Assembly (NCBI GenBank): GCA_020073465.1
Contig: JAIQFC010000042.1
Location: 1 to 32,259 of the forward strand
Source: Terriglobia bacterium
Lineage (GTDB): Bacteria > Acidobacteriota > Terriglobia > Terriglobales > Acidobacteriaceae
Direction: 5' to 3'
Length of the DNA: 32,259 bases
Each line of letters begins with the position of its first letter. The first letter of the stretch is position 1. The position numbers were made by a program, and so were the translations under genes. The notes beneath the pieces are model-generated. The model saw only the letters and a list, made by a program, of their open reading frames with translations, searched no databases and was not told the DNA's origin. Below are positions 18,502 to 25,843 of the stretch, in pieces.

Positions 18502-19059
18502 TTGGGCAAAGACATGGTTCCCAAGCGGATTTTCTTTACCAAGGGGGTGGGAAAACACCGCGAGCGGTTAACGTCGTTTGAGCTGGCACTGCGCGATGCA
18601 GGAATTGCCGCCCAGAATCTGGTACGCGTCTCTTCCATCTTCCCTCCCAACTGCAAGCTGCTGGCCCGCAAGGAGGGCGTGAAGTACCTGAATCCTGGGG
18701 AAGTCGTATTCGCGGTAGTGGCGGAGAACTCAACTCACGAACCGCACCGTCTGCTGGCATCCTCGATCGGCGTCGCGATTCCTGCCGACCGCAACACCTA
18801 CGGGTACCTCAGCGAGCATCACTCCTTCGGGGAGACCGAAGACGCCGCTGGAGAATATGCCGAAGAACTTGCAGCCGAAATGCTGGCCACCACCCTCAAC
18901 GTGGAATTCGATCCCGACCGGTCCTGGGACGAGAAAAAACAGATCTACCGGCTGTCGAACAAGATCGTGCGCACGGCCAACGTCACCCAGTCCGCAGTGG
19001 GTGACAAGCGCGGGTTGTGGACGACGGTGATCGCTTCGGCGGTGCTGATTTTCGACTAG
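18502..19059 (+). CDS. pdaD: Pyruvoyl-dependent arginine decarboxylase
   Basis: Converts arginine to agmatine plus CO2, the first step of putrescine synthesis by the agmatine route. The proenzyme cleaves itself at a Ser-Ser bond to form its pyruvoyl group; that bond is visible in [11 protein letters not shown] (S44-S45 from the TTG start). GVAIPADR and YLSEHH are further family blocks. I prefer TTG 18502, which has GGAGGG at 18488-18493, eight bases upstream. The ATG at 18514 has no ribosome site and would give 181 instead of 185 residues. The agmatine-using genes aguA and aguB lie 3.5-6 kb downstream. Confidence 0.88.
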   Translation: MGKDMVPKRIFFTKGVGKHRERLTSFELALRDAGIAAQNLVRVSSIFPPNCKLLARKEGVKYLNPGEVVFAVVAENSTHEPHRLLASSIGVAIPADRNTYGYLSEHHSFGETEDAAGEYAEELAAEMLATTLNVEFDPDRSWDEKKQIYRLSNKIVRTANVTQSAVGDKRGLWTTVIASAVLIFD

Positions 19060-19123
19060 CGGGCTGCTGAGAAACTCAACCGGCGAAGAAAAGAACTGCC
19101 GTCGGAGCTGGACTCCACGCTGA

Positions 19124-19153
19124 TTGTGCATGTCCTCCGCAGCTTGTTAGACT
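19124..19153 (+). promoter_or_regulatory. Candidate promoter of the isochorismatase-fold gene
   Basis: TTGTGC (19124-19129) and TAGACT (19148-19153) are spaced by 18 bases. The -10 box ends only five bases before ATG 19159, so transcription would begin at or next to the start codon, giving a leaderless message. Confidence 0.4.
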
Positions 19154-19158
19154 GAAGT

Positions 19159-19755
19159 ATGTCTGCGGCCAAGACCGCACTTCTCGTCATCGACGTCCAG
19201 CGCGGTATCCTGGCCCTTCCCAATCTGACCCGCAAGAAGGAAATCGACCAAGCTCTCGATGAAACAGTCTTGTGCATCGCGGGACTGATCGAGAAAGCGC
19301 GGACTGCGTCCGTGCCCGTGATCTACATCCAGCACGATGGGAGTCCTGGTCACAGGCTGGAGCCCGAAACTTCCGGGTGGCCGATTCGAACCGAAATTGC
19401 ACCCCGACCCGGTGAGCCAGTCATCCACAAACGCGCCTGCGACGCGTTCTTCGAGACGACTCTCGGTCCGGACCTCGCGGCCGCCGGCATCAACCAACTC
19501 GTGATCTGCGGATGCATGACCCAGTACTGCATTGATACGACCGTTCGCCGCGCGGTCAGCCTTGGCTATGACATAATCCTTGCTAATGACGGGCACATGA
19601 CGGCTGACACGCGCACACTCCCCTTTGAGCAGATCATTGCGCACCACAATGCGCTCTTGGACGGCTTCGATGCCGGTAAACACGAAGTCCGCGTCTGCCC
19701 ATCTTCTGAGATTCGTCTGACGAGAAGGGTCAGCGACCTAGGACGCCGGTCGTAA
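19159..19755 (+). CDS. Isochorismatase-family cysteine hydrolase
   Basis: 198 residues with the family's catalytic triad: D12 in LLVIDVQ, K91 in VIHKRACDAFF and nucleophile C124 in GCMTQYCIDTT. The cis-peptide region before the Cys (VICGCM) is also typical. Members hydrolyse amides such as nicotinamide, carbamoyl groups or isochorismate; the substrate here is unknown. It lies between the arginine decarboxylase and the deoxyhypusine-synthase-like gene, but a link to polyamines is only positional. It has no ribosome site. Confidence 0.88.
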   Translation: MSAAKTALLVIDVQRGILALPNLTRKKEIDQALDETVLCIAGLIEKARTASVPVIYIQHDGSPGHRLEPETSGWPIRTEIAPRPGEPVIHKRACDAFFETTLGPDLAAAGINQLVICGCMTQYCIDTTVRRAVSLGYDIILANDGHMTADTRTLPFEQIIAHHNALLDGFDAGKHEVRVCPSSEIRLTRRVSDLGRRS

Positions 19756-19922
19756 GATTCTCTTTGCGCGGGCTTCTGACCTGCGGGTTTGCATTTTGTG
19801 CAGCAGTTCCGCGCTCTGTGCAGGCTTGACACTTTGGTAACCACTTTCCTGTGCCAGATGTAATCTTTCGTTAACAGAGATACCGTATGATGGAAGTGAT
19901 CAATAAAGGCAGGGAGTCAGTA

Positions 19923-20174
19923 GTGGATAGCAATACTCGCAGGCAGAAACGTCAGGCACTGATGGCAGAGTTGGTCGAGAGAAAAGTGCGGACCCGTGCC
20001 CGCCAGCTCTATGACACGCGCGGCCAGGTCGAAGGCCATGCTCTGCAGGATTGGGTGCAGGCCGAGTCAGAGGTCCTGGGAAACAGCATCCTTGCGCCTC
20101 TCTACCACAGACTTCGGGCGGGAAACCGAGAGATCTCGGAGCAGGATGCCTCCACCTGCGAGGGCCTCGCCTAG
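19923..20174 (+). CDS. DUF2934 protein
   Basis: About 83 residues from GTG 19923, which has AGGGAG at 19911-19916. ATG 19887 would add 12 residues but has no good ribosome site. The core RARQLYDTRGQVEG followed by LQDWVQAESEV is the DUF2934 signature (R-x-A-x2-LY-x3-G, DW-x2-AE). The protein is charged, helical and cytosolic. The family's role is unknown. It is tail-to-tail with the deoxyhypusine-synthase-like gene, 33 bases apart. Confidence 0.8.
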   Translation: MDSNTRRQKRQALMAELVERKVRTRARQLYDTRGQVEGHALQDWVQAESEVLGNSILAPLYHRLRAGNREISEQDASTCEGLA

Positions 20175-20207
20175 ACCGGCTGAATCTTCCTCAAACCCGC
20201 GGAGTCC

Positions 20208-21365
20208 CTACTTCTTCGCGCCCGTCTTGGCGGTCTTCCGGGCGGAATTCCCTTTCTTGTCTTTGTCCAGGCGCTCCAGAACAGCAGCAACGATCAGAGG
20301 CAGACCAACCGTGGCATCGACGAAGACCTCTCCGAATTTCCCGCCCTCCGCTGGCGGGACAAACTTGCCCCATGAAACGGCCTCGCTGTAAGGACTCCCA
20401 GAGAGGCCGCCCCAGTAGACGGGCTCCGGGCAGATGCGCAGGCCGTAGTGGTAGCGCTTGAGGGGAAGGTTCTCCCCCAGGCGCCGGTGGCGCAGTTCGA
20501 TGAACGGTCCAAATTGCTGCGACCAGTTGCGGGGCACGCCGCCGCCGATCGTAAAAATTCCCAGCCGTTTCTGCCGCAGCAACGTGGCTGCAAAATGTTC
20601 CACATCCTCGAAGGGATCAAAACGTACCTTGTGTCTTCCGGTGGATTCCCGCAGGCGATTGTTCAGTGCGGTATCGAGTCCCAGTTCGGAGTCTGTGAAC
20701 GCCGGCACAAACACGGGTACGCCCTTCTCGTAAGCCGATTTCAGAATGCCGCGCTGCCCCTGGGCATGCTTGGCGAGATAAGCTCCGATAGCGTGGTTCA
20801 ACTTGTAGGAGCACATCACCTCGTTGTGATCCCAGGATTCGAGCACCGCGGCCATGACCTCTTCCACATCGTCGAGGTTCTGCTCGGGCTCGAGCGTGTC
20901 GTACACGCGGTTGTATCCCTGCTCGTAGAGTTCTTCGTCGGAAACCTCAGGATTGTGACGGAAATGCGCGCGCCCGGTGGCCTCGACCAGGCCGTGAGCC
21001 ATGAGGGCTCCAGTTGAGACAACTGCATTCACAATGCCCCGGTCGATGAGTTCGGTGACGACCAGGCCCTGCTTGGCGACAGTCATGGCCCCGGCGAGGG
21101 TCATAACGACGAAGCATTCTTCGTCGCGCGCCATGGCTTCAAGGACATCGGCAGCCTCGCCCAGTTGGCGGCCCGTAAAGGCAGTCCTAGCCATCGCGCG
21201 GACGAGATCGTCGATGCTGTGCACCTTGGCAAGATCCAGGGGTTCGAGCGGAATCAGCCGGTCTTCGATCGGGTTGTGCAGATGGCGCTCTTTGCCTTCC
21301 CCACCGTTTGCGCTGGCGTCGTGCGCTTTCCCTTGATGCGAGTTGCTGTGATTCCCCTGTTTCAA
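20208..21365 (-). CDS. Deoxyhypusine synthase family protein, probable polyamine enzyme
   Basis: 385 residues from a TTG at 21365 with GGAGG eight bases upstream; the longer open frame to 21644 would overlap the divergent gene. The family core is clear: VVMTLAGAMTVAKQG, DRGIVNAVVSTGALMAHGL, FVPAFTDSELG, FTIGGGVPRN and SEAVSWGKF. K334 in EAVSWGK matches the lysine that carries the aminobutyl group in human DHS (K329), and the Glu and Trp beside it are kept. By my alignment the human His after the Gly loop is Asn here, and two spermidine-contact Asp residues are replaced. Bacteria lack eIF5A, and putrescine genes lie nearby, so homospermidine-type synthesis is my inference. The tail is Lys-rich. 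Confidence 0.82.
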   Translation of the reverse strand: MKQGNHSNSHQGKAHDASANGGEGKERHLHNPIEDRLIPLEPLDLAKVHSIDDLVRAMARTAFTGRQLGEAADVLEAMARDEECFVVMTLAGAMTVAKQGLVVTELIDRGIVNAVVSTGALMAHGLVEATGRAHFRHNPEVSDEELYEQGYNRVYDTLEPEQNLDDVEEVMAAVLESWDHNEVMCSYKLNHAIGAYLAKHAQGQRGILKSAYEKGVPVFVPAFTDSELGLDTALNNRLRESTGRHKVRFDPFEDVEHFAATLLRQKRLGIFTIGGGVPRNWSQQFGPFIELRHRRLGENLPLKRYHYGLRICPEPVYWGGLSGSPYSEAVSWGKFVPPAEGGKFGEVFVDATVGLPLIVAAVLERLDKDKKGNSARKTAKTGAKK

Positions 21366-21516
21366 GCGACTAGCCTCCGAGCTCGACTCCGATTCTTCCC
21401 GACAAGATACTCTACAGGAAGCCCGCTCGACGATGCCACGTCCTCGGGAGAGTTTCTGGTCCGGAATCACCCGCGGGCGGAGAGTTGGGTTCCGCATTCG
21501 GGTTACACTTCCATCT

Positions 21517-22491
21517 GTGCCCAGCAAGCGCAGCTTCGAGCAACAAATCGATGCTCTGGACAGGCTTCGCCACGAACCGCCGGAAGCCTGCATCGAACCG
21601 CTGCGAAAGGCTCTGGGGCATCGAAACAACTTTGTTGTCGCCAAGGCGGCGGACCTGGTCCGGGAATTTGGTCTGGCTCAGCTGACTCCCGAGTTGCTAG
21701 CCGCTTTCGATCGGTTATTCGAGGATCCACTCAAGAGCGATCCGCAATGCTGGGCGAAGAATGCGCTCAGCCGGGCACTCGGGGCATTCGAGCACCAGGA
21801 TGCGGCAACTTTTCTCCGCGGCATGCACCACACCCAGCTGGAACCGGTCTGGGGAGGCCGCTCCGATACGGCGGGGACCCTGCGTGCTACCTGCGCTCTG
21901 GCCCTCGTCCAATGCCGTAGCCTTGTAGAAGCTGATCTGTTGGCCCACCTTGTCGAACTCTTCGCGGACAAAGACAAGTCGGTCCGCGTGGAGGTCGCTC
22001 GTGCCATCGAGCAGGTGGGATCGCCGCCAGCTGCGCTCCTGCTTCGCCTGCGGGCTACTCTCGGTGCTGATGAGCCGGAGGTCCTGGGGGCCTGCTACAG
22101 CGGCATCCTGCGAGTCGAAGGCCCGAGTTCCATTCCCTGGGTTGGACGTTTCCTCGCTTCGGCGGACGATGCCGCGGCAGAGGCAGCATTGGCAATTGCC
22201 GGCACGCATACGGTTCAGGGCTTCGAAGCTTTGCGGGAATGCTTTGCGCATGCAGCGGACCCGTGGTTTCGTTCTGTATTGCTTTCGGCCATCGCTCTCA
22301 CCCGCCAGGACGCGGCTCTTGAATTCCTGCTGGATCTGGTTCGGACGGAATCCCTGCAGGCCGAGGCGGCAATTGAAGCTATCCTTCGCGCCATGCCCTC
22401 CGCCGAAGTCAACCAGCAACTGGAGAAAATAGTCGCCGGCAACCAGCGGCTGGCTCGCGTTCTTGCGAAGCACCGAACCGCCTCTTCGTAG
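21517..22491 (+). CDS. HEAT-repeat protein
   Basis: About 324 residues from GTG 21517; the open frame extends back to 21433 but that part looks spurious. The sequence is a run of paired helices with HEAT-like periodicity (DKDKSVRVEVARAIEQVG, LGADEPEVLGACYSGILRV, SADDAAAEAALAIAGT, RQDAALEFLLDLV). Such solenoids bind proteins or act as scaffolds; no catalytic motif is visible and no partner can be named. It is divergent from the deoxyhypusine-synthase-like gene with 151 bases between. There is no ribosome site; TACACT at 21504-21509 is seven bases before the start. Confidence 0.65.
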   Translation: MPSKRSFEQQIDALDRLRHEPPEACIEPLRKALGHRNNFVVAKAADLVREFGLAQLTPELLAAFDRLFEDPLKSDPQCWAKNALSRALGAFEHQDAATFLRGMHHTQLEPVWGGRSDTAGTLRATCALALVQCRSLVEADLLAHLVELFADKDKSVRVEVARAIEQVGSPPAALLLRLRATLGADEPEVLGACYSGILRVEGPSSIPWVGRFLASADDAAAEAALAIAGTHTVQGFEALRECFAHAADPWFRSVLLSAIALTRQDAALEFLLDLVRTESLQAEAAIEAILRAMPSAEVNQQLEKIVAGNQRLARVLAKHRTASS

Positions 22492-22514
22492 GAAAGGAAG
22501 CTGACGGCTGAGAG

Positions 22515-22524
22515 CTGATAGCTG
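22515..22524 (+). repeat. CTGATAGCTG repeat upstream of aguB
   Basis: Part of a short degenerate run (CTGACGGCTGAGAGCTGATA from 22501). The decamer CTGATAGCTG recurs at 24741-24750, and inverted at 24662-24671 at the end of aguA. Confidence 0.55.
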
Positions 22525-22564
22525 TCTCTCGGATGCTATATTGATCGCGGAGGTAGAGGACGCC

Positions 22565-23467
22565 GTGCCGCTTGAGAAATTTCGCGTGGCGCTGGTGCAG
22601 ATGTCCTGCGGACCCGAGCCGGAACAGAATCTGCAGAAGGCGTTGGAGCGTGTGGCCGATGCCGCAGGTCGTGGTGCGCAGGTGGTTTGTCTGCCCGAGC
22701 TTTTCCAGACCCAATATTTCTGCCAGCGCGAAGAACACGCGCTGTTCGATCTGGCCGAACCCATCCCCGGATCCACCACCGAAAAGCTCTCTGCCGCCGC
22801 AAAGCGCGGTGGAGTGGTCCTGATCGCGTCGTTGTTTGAGAAGCGTGCTCCGGGCGTCTATCACAACACGGCAGCGATCTTCGACGCGGACGGCTCCCTG
22901 CGCGGACTCTATCGCAAGATGCACATTCCGGACGACCCGCTCTATTACGAGAAGTTTTATTTCACGCCTGGAGATCTCGGGTATCGCGCGCTGGATACCA
23001 ACGTGGGCCGGATCGGCACGCTCGTCTGTTGGGACCAGTGGTATCCCGAGGGCGCGCGGATAACCGCATTGCAGGGGGCGCACGTGTTGTTCTATCCGAC
23101 CGCAATTGGCTGGCACCCGGCGGAGAAGGCCGAGTTCGGCGTGGCCCAGCACGACGCCTGGAAAACAATTCAACGGTCCCACGCGATTGCCAATGGGGTC
23201 TACGTGGCGGTTGTGAACCGTGTTGGCTTCGAAACCGGAAACGTACGCGGCAAATCCGCGCCGGGTCGGGGGCTGGAGTTCTGGGGAGGCTCTTTCCTTT
23301 CGGATCCCTTCGGGCGCGTGCTGGCCGAGGGATCGCATGATCGCGAGGAAATTGTGGTCGGCGAGGTGGACCTGAAGGCGCTGGAGGACATCCGCCGAAA
23401 CTGGCCCTTCCTGCGCGACCGGCGGATTGATAGCTACGCGCCGATTACCAATCGACTGCTGGATTAG
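22565..23467 (+). CDS. aguB: N-carbamoylputrescine amidase (nitrilase superfamily)
   Basis: 300 residues from GTG 22565, with GAGGA and GGAGGT just upstream. It hydrolyses N-carbamoylputrescine to putrescine, CO2 and ammonia. The nitrilase triad is complete: E45 in CLPELFQ, K118 in YRKMHIPDD, C155 in VCWDQWYPE. LPELFQTQYFCQ, GFYFTPGD-like KFYFTPGD and YPTAIGWHP are strongly typical of AguB rather than of other nitrilase-family amidases. The next gene, 20 bases downstream, encodes agmatine deiminase, the preceding step. Together with the pyruvoyl arginine decarboxylase they make an arginine-to-putrescine route. Confidence 0.93.
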   Translation: MPLEKFRVALVQMSCGPEPEQNLQKALERVADAAGRGAQVVCLPELFQTQYFCQREEHALFDLAEPIPGSTTEKLSAAAKRGGVVLIASLFEKRAPGVYHNTAAIFDADGSLRGLYRKMHIPDDPLYYEKFYFTPGDLGYRALDTNVGRIGTLVCWDQWYPEGARITALQGAHVLFYPTAIGWHPAEKAEFGVAQHDAWKTIQRSHAIANGVYVAVVNRVGFETGNVRGKSAPGRGLEFWGGSFLSDPFGRVLAEGSHDREEIVVGEVDLKALEDIRRNWPFLRDRRIDSYAPITNRLLD

Positions 23468-23487
23468 GGCCATCTCCCAGAGCGCAA

Positions 23488-24696
23488 ATGCCGAGACCAC
23501 GACCTGCAAGTGAAACTTTAAGAATTGATTCCCCGCCCCTTGCTGGATATCGCATGCCGGCTGAATGGGAGCACCACGAGGCAACCTGGCTGGCATGGCC
23601 TCACTATCAGGGAGACTGGCCCGGGAAATTTGAGCCCATCCCGTGGGTGTATGCGGAGGTCGTTCGCAATCTGGCGCACCGTGAGCGCGTTGAGCTGCTC
23701 GTGAACGACGCATCGTCTGAGAGAAAAGCCAGCAGATTCCTGGATCGGGCAAACGCGCTGTCCCGAAACGTACGCTTCCATCGCTGGCGCACCAATCGCG
23801 TCTGGATGCGGGACTCGGGATGCATCTTTGTCACGCAACAAGAGCCGGGCCTTGCCCGGCCGGATAGCCGGGGGCCTGCCCTGAGCGTGCCGAAGGGGCG
23901 GCTGTTCTCACATGCTCCCGGAAGTCAGGGAGCCTTCGCCTTAAAGTTTCGCTTCAACGCCTGGGCCAAATATTCGAATTGGCGGCACGATGAGAAAATC
24001 GGCAGCCGCATGGCCAAAGCCGCGCACGCGCGCGAAATCCGCCCCGTGAGCCGTGATCGCCGGATTGTTCTGGAAGGCGGGTCAATCGACGTGAACGGAT
24101 GCGGAACTTTGCTGACCTCGGAGGAGTGCCTGCTCAGCAAGGTGCAGGAGCGCAATCCGGGCATGACGCGTGTCCACTACGAGAAGGCCTTTGCCGACTA
24201 CTTGGGCGCCCCCAATGTGATCTGGCTGGGACGGGGCATCTTCGGCGACGATACCCACGGCCACGTGGACGATCTGACTCGCTTCGTGTCGCCAGACACG
24301 GTGGTGACCATGGTCGAGCGCAACTCCAAAGATGTGAATCACGCGCCCCTGCGTGCCAACCTGCGCCGCCTGCAGGCCGCTCGCGATCAGGACGGCAAGC
24401 AGTTGACCATCGTAGAGATCCCCATGCCCGGCCCGGTCGTGTTCGAGGGACGAAGGCTGCCCGCCAGCTACGCTAACTTCTATATCGCGAACGGCGTTGT
24501 GCTGGCGCCGGTCTTCAACGATCCCAGCGACCGCATCGCGCTCAGCACCTTAGCTGAACTCTTCCCCAAGCGGAACGTCGTTCCCATCTACTCCGGCGAC
24601 TTGATCTGGGGGCTGGGGACGATGCACTGCATGACGCAGCAACAGCCGGCCGGGTGGCCGTCAGCTATCAGCAAGGGCGGAGCATCGGCGGTATAG
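23488..24696 (+). CDS. aguA: Agmatine deiminase with an in-frame repeat insertion
   Basis: Converts agmatine to N-carbamoylputrescine and ammonia; cytosolic guanidino-modifying enzyme, 402 residues. Active-site elements are present: R108-D109 in WMRDSG, E196 in VLEGGSID, H257/H259 in DDTHGHVDD and nucleophile C381 in GTMHCMTQQQP. Residues about 118-147, between FVTQQ and GAFALKFRFNAWAKY, look foreign: a Pro/Gly-rich stretch encoded by palindromic DNA (23844-23910) that keeps the frame. Most family members are shorter here. The first ATG at 23488 follows aguB by 20 bases. The C-terminal tail after CMTQQQPAG runs into a dispersed repeat. Confidence 0.93.
   Translation: MPRPRPASETLRIDSPPLAGYRMPAEWEHHEATWLAWPHYQGDWPGKFEPIPWVYAEVVRNLAHRERVELLVNDASSERKASRFLDRANALSRNVRFHRWRTNRVWMRDSGCIFVTQQEPGLARPDSRGPALSVPKGRLFSHAPGSQGAFALKFRFNAWAKYSNWRHDEKIGSRMAKAAHAREIRPVSRDRRIVLEGGSIDVNGCGTLLTSEECLLSKVQERNPGMTRVHYEKAFADYLGAPNVIWLGRGIFGDDTHGHVDDLTRFVSPDTVVTMVERNSKDVNHAPLRANLRRLQAARDQDGKQLTIVEIPMPGPVVFEGRRLPASYANFYIANGVVLAPVFNDPSDRIALSTLAELFPKRNVVPIYSGDLIWGLGTMHCMTQQQPAGWPSAISKGGASAV
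23844..23906 (+). repeat. Palindromic dispersed repeat inside aguA
   Basis: A perfect 7-base hairpin, GCCGGGC (23844-23850), CTT, GCCCGGC (23854-23860), is followed by CCTGCCCTGAGCGTGCCGAAG-like sequence (from 23875). The latter resembles the widespread CCTGAGC...GAAGGG repeat family of soil bacteria. It is translated in frame. Confidence 0.6.
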
Positions 24697-24752
24697 AGTG
24701 CCTGCGGGACCATCGCCACATCAGTTGCAGGAGAGGTTTCCTGATAGCTGAC
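24660..24752. repeat. Inverted repeat spanning the aguA 3' end
   Basis: GTCAGCTATCAG (24660-24671) and its exact complement CTGATAGCTGAC (24741-24752) enclose 69 bases. The left arm is within the last codons of aguA, and the right arm is just before the TMEM175-like start. Confidence 0.65.
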
Positions 24753-24757
24753 AGCTC

Positions 24758-24979
24758 ATGTCCGAAATCACCACAAGCCGGCTGGAAGCCTTTAGTGACG
24801 GCGTGATCGCGATCGTCGTGACGATCATGGTGGAAGTGCGTGCGCCGGCACAGCCGTCCATCCCAGCGCTCTGGAAGGTCGCGCCCGTCTGTGCTTCATT
24901 TTTTACATTCGCACTGATTCCGTCGTTGTACTTTCTCCCGGAAAAGAGAGTGGTGTTGCCGGAGAGCATGGCTCACTAG
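24758..24979 (+). pseudogene. Truncated TMEM175-like (DUF1211) reading frame
   Basis: 73 residues. The start matches the first helix of bacterial TMEM175 potassium channels: TSRLEAFSDGVIAIVVTIMV, with the R-x3-FSDG signature. About 45 residues later the likeness fades (FFTFALIPSLYFLPEKR) and the frame stops, whereas the family is around 200 residues with six helices. I read it as a gene remnant, disrupted by deletion or frameshift. GGAGAGG lies upstream, but a dispersed repeat separates it from the ATG. Confidence 0.55.
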
Positions 24980-25019
24980 CAAGCCCGTACCGGCGAAAGG
25001 CACTTCTGCGGCGGGGGGA

Positions 25020-25775
25020 CTAACGTGCGTGAGATTGAACCCAGCCGGCGAACGTGAGCCATACAGTCGTGTGGCCAATCGGTAGCGCGATTTGTTGCAC
25101 GAAAACGAGAAAGGCTCCCGCCCAAAGAGTGACGCGATGAACCTTGTGCGTGGACCACAGGTCATAGGCCACCAGCAGGAGCAGGAAGATGTAGGAGAAC
25201 CGTCCTGCCATGATCGAATTCCTGTGAACTATGGCAAAGGGCCAGCGGGCGATGGCGGCAATCAGCAGCGACAGTGTTGCCAGGAGGATGAGCCGCTTGT
25301 GTGCCGCGGGATTGGAGCGGGCACGAAAAGCAAAAAAGATCAGCGGTGCGAAGACCACCATGTTCGCCAGGGGGATGATGTAGAAAAACTTCGGATCCCG
25401 GCCTGGTGGGCCGGCTTCCCGGACAAGCGAATCAGTTGCCGCCAAAACCCCGAGGATCACCATAAGACAGGCCAGGACAAAGCCCACCATGCCGAGGCGG
25501 CGATGGATGTCCACGCGGCCCGCCGAGGCCAGGGAGGTTTGGGCCACGAGCAAGAGGATCCAGCAGGAGAACGCCGCCCCGTGCACTTGAATGAGCAGAT
25601 TGGGCAGTGGTGCATGGAACACTCCGGCCAGGTAATAGGTGGGCGCAAAACCTATGAAAACCGTGACCAGCATGAGCAGCGCCATCCCCGAGAAGAAGAT
25701 GTGGTCGAAACGGCGGCCGGGTACGCCTGTCATAGGCTTCGCTGGACGGTTGGGATGCGCAACGGCTGTGACCAT
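25020..25775 (-). CDS. Multi-pass membrane protein of unknown function, paralog A
   Basis: 251 residues from ATG 25775, with GGAGGGACG upstream. About seven hydrophobic segments are visible. Conserved features shared with its neighbour are GRRFDHIFFSGMALL, YLAGVFHAPLPNLLIQVHG, CWILLLVAQTSL, GRVDIHRRLG, HKRLILLAT and AYDLWSTHKVHR. The several His residues at membrane edges could bind heme or metal, but I do not recognise a named family. It lies 68 bases downstream of a close paralog on the same strand, the product of tandem duplication. Confidence 0.75.
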   Translation of the reverse strand: MVTAVAHPNRPAKPMTGVPGRRFDHIFFSGMALLMLVTVFIGFAPTYYLAGVFHAPLPNLLIQVHGAAFSCWILLLVAQTSLASAGRVDIHRRLGMVGFVLACLMVILGVLAATDSLVREAGPPGRDPKFFYIIPLANMVVFAPLIFFAFRARSNPAAHKRLILLATLSLLIAAIARWPFAIVHRNSIMAGRFSYIFLLLLVAYDLWSTHKVHRVTLWAGAFLVFVQQIALPIGHTTVWLTFAGWVQSHAR

Positions 25776-25843
25776 CGTCCCTCCGTAATCACGACTGAAA
25801 ACGTACACACTGAGAAAATACGACGCTTTCCGGGCGTGTTGCT

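Noticed and set aside
19826..19831. Perfect TTGACA before the DUF2934 gene
   Set aside because: No suitable -10 box at the right spacing; the nearest TAATCT is 29 bases away.
21366..21644. N-terminal extension of the DHS-like protein
   Set aside because: Ser/Arg-rich, unlike the family, overlaps the divergent HEAT gene, and a TTG with a good ribosome site explains the start.
22409..23752. A 447-codon minus-strand open frame
   Set aside because: Antisense of aguB and its flanks; no ribosome site and no recognisable domain, whereas aguB has a complete catalytic triad.
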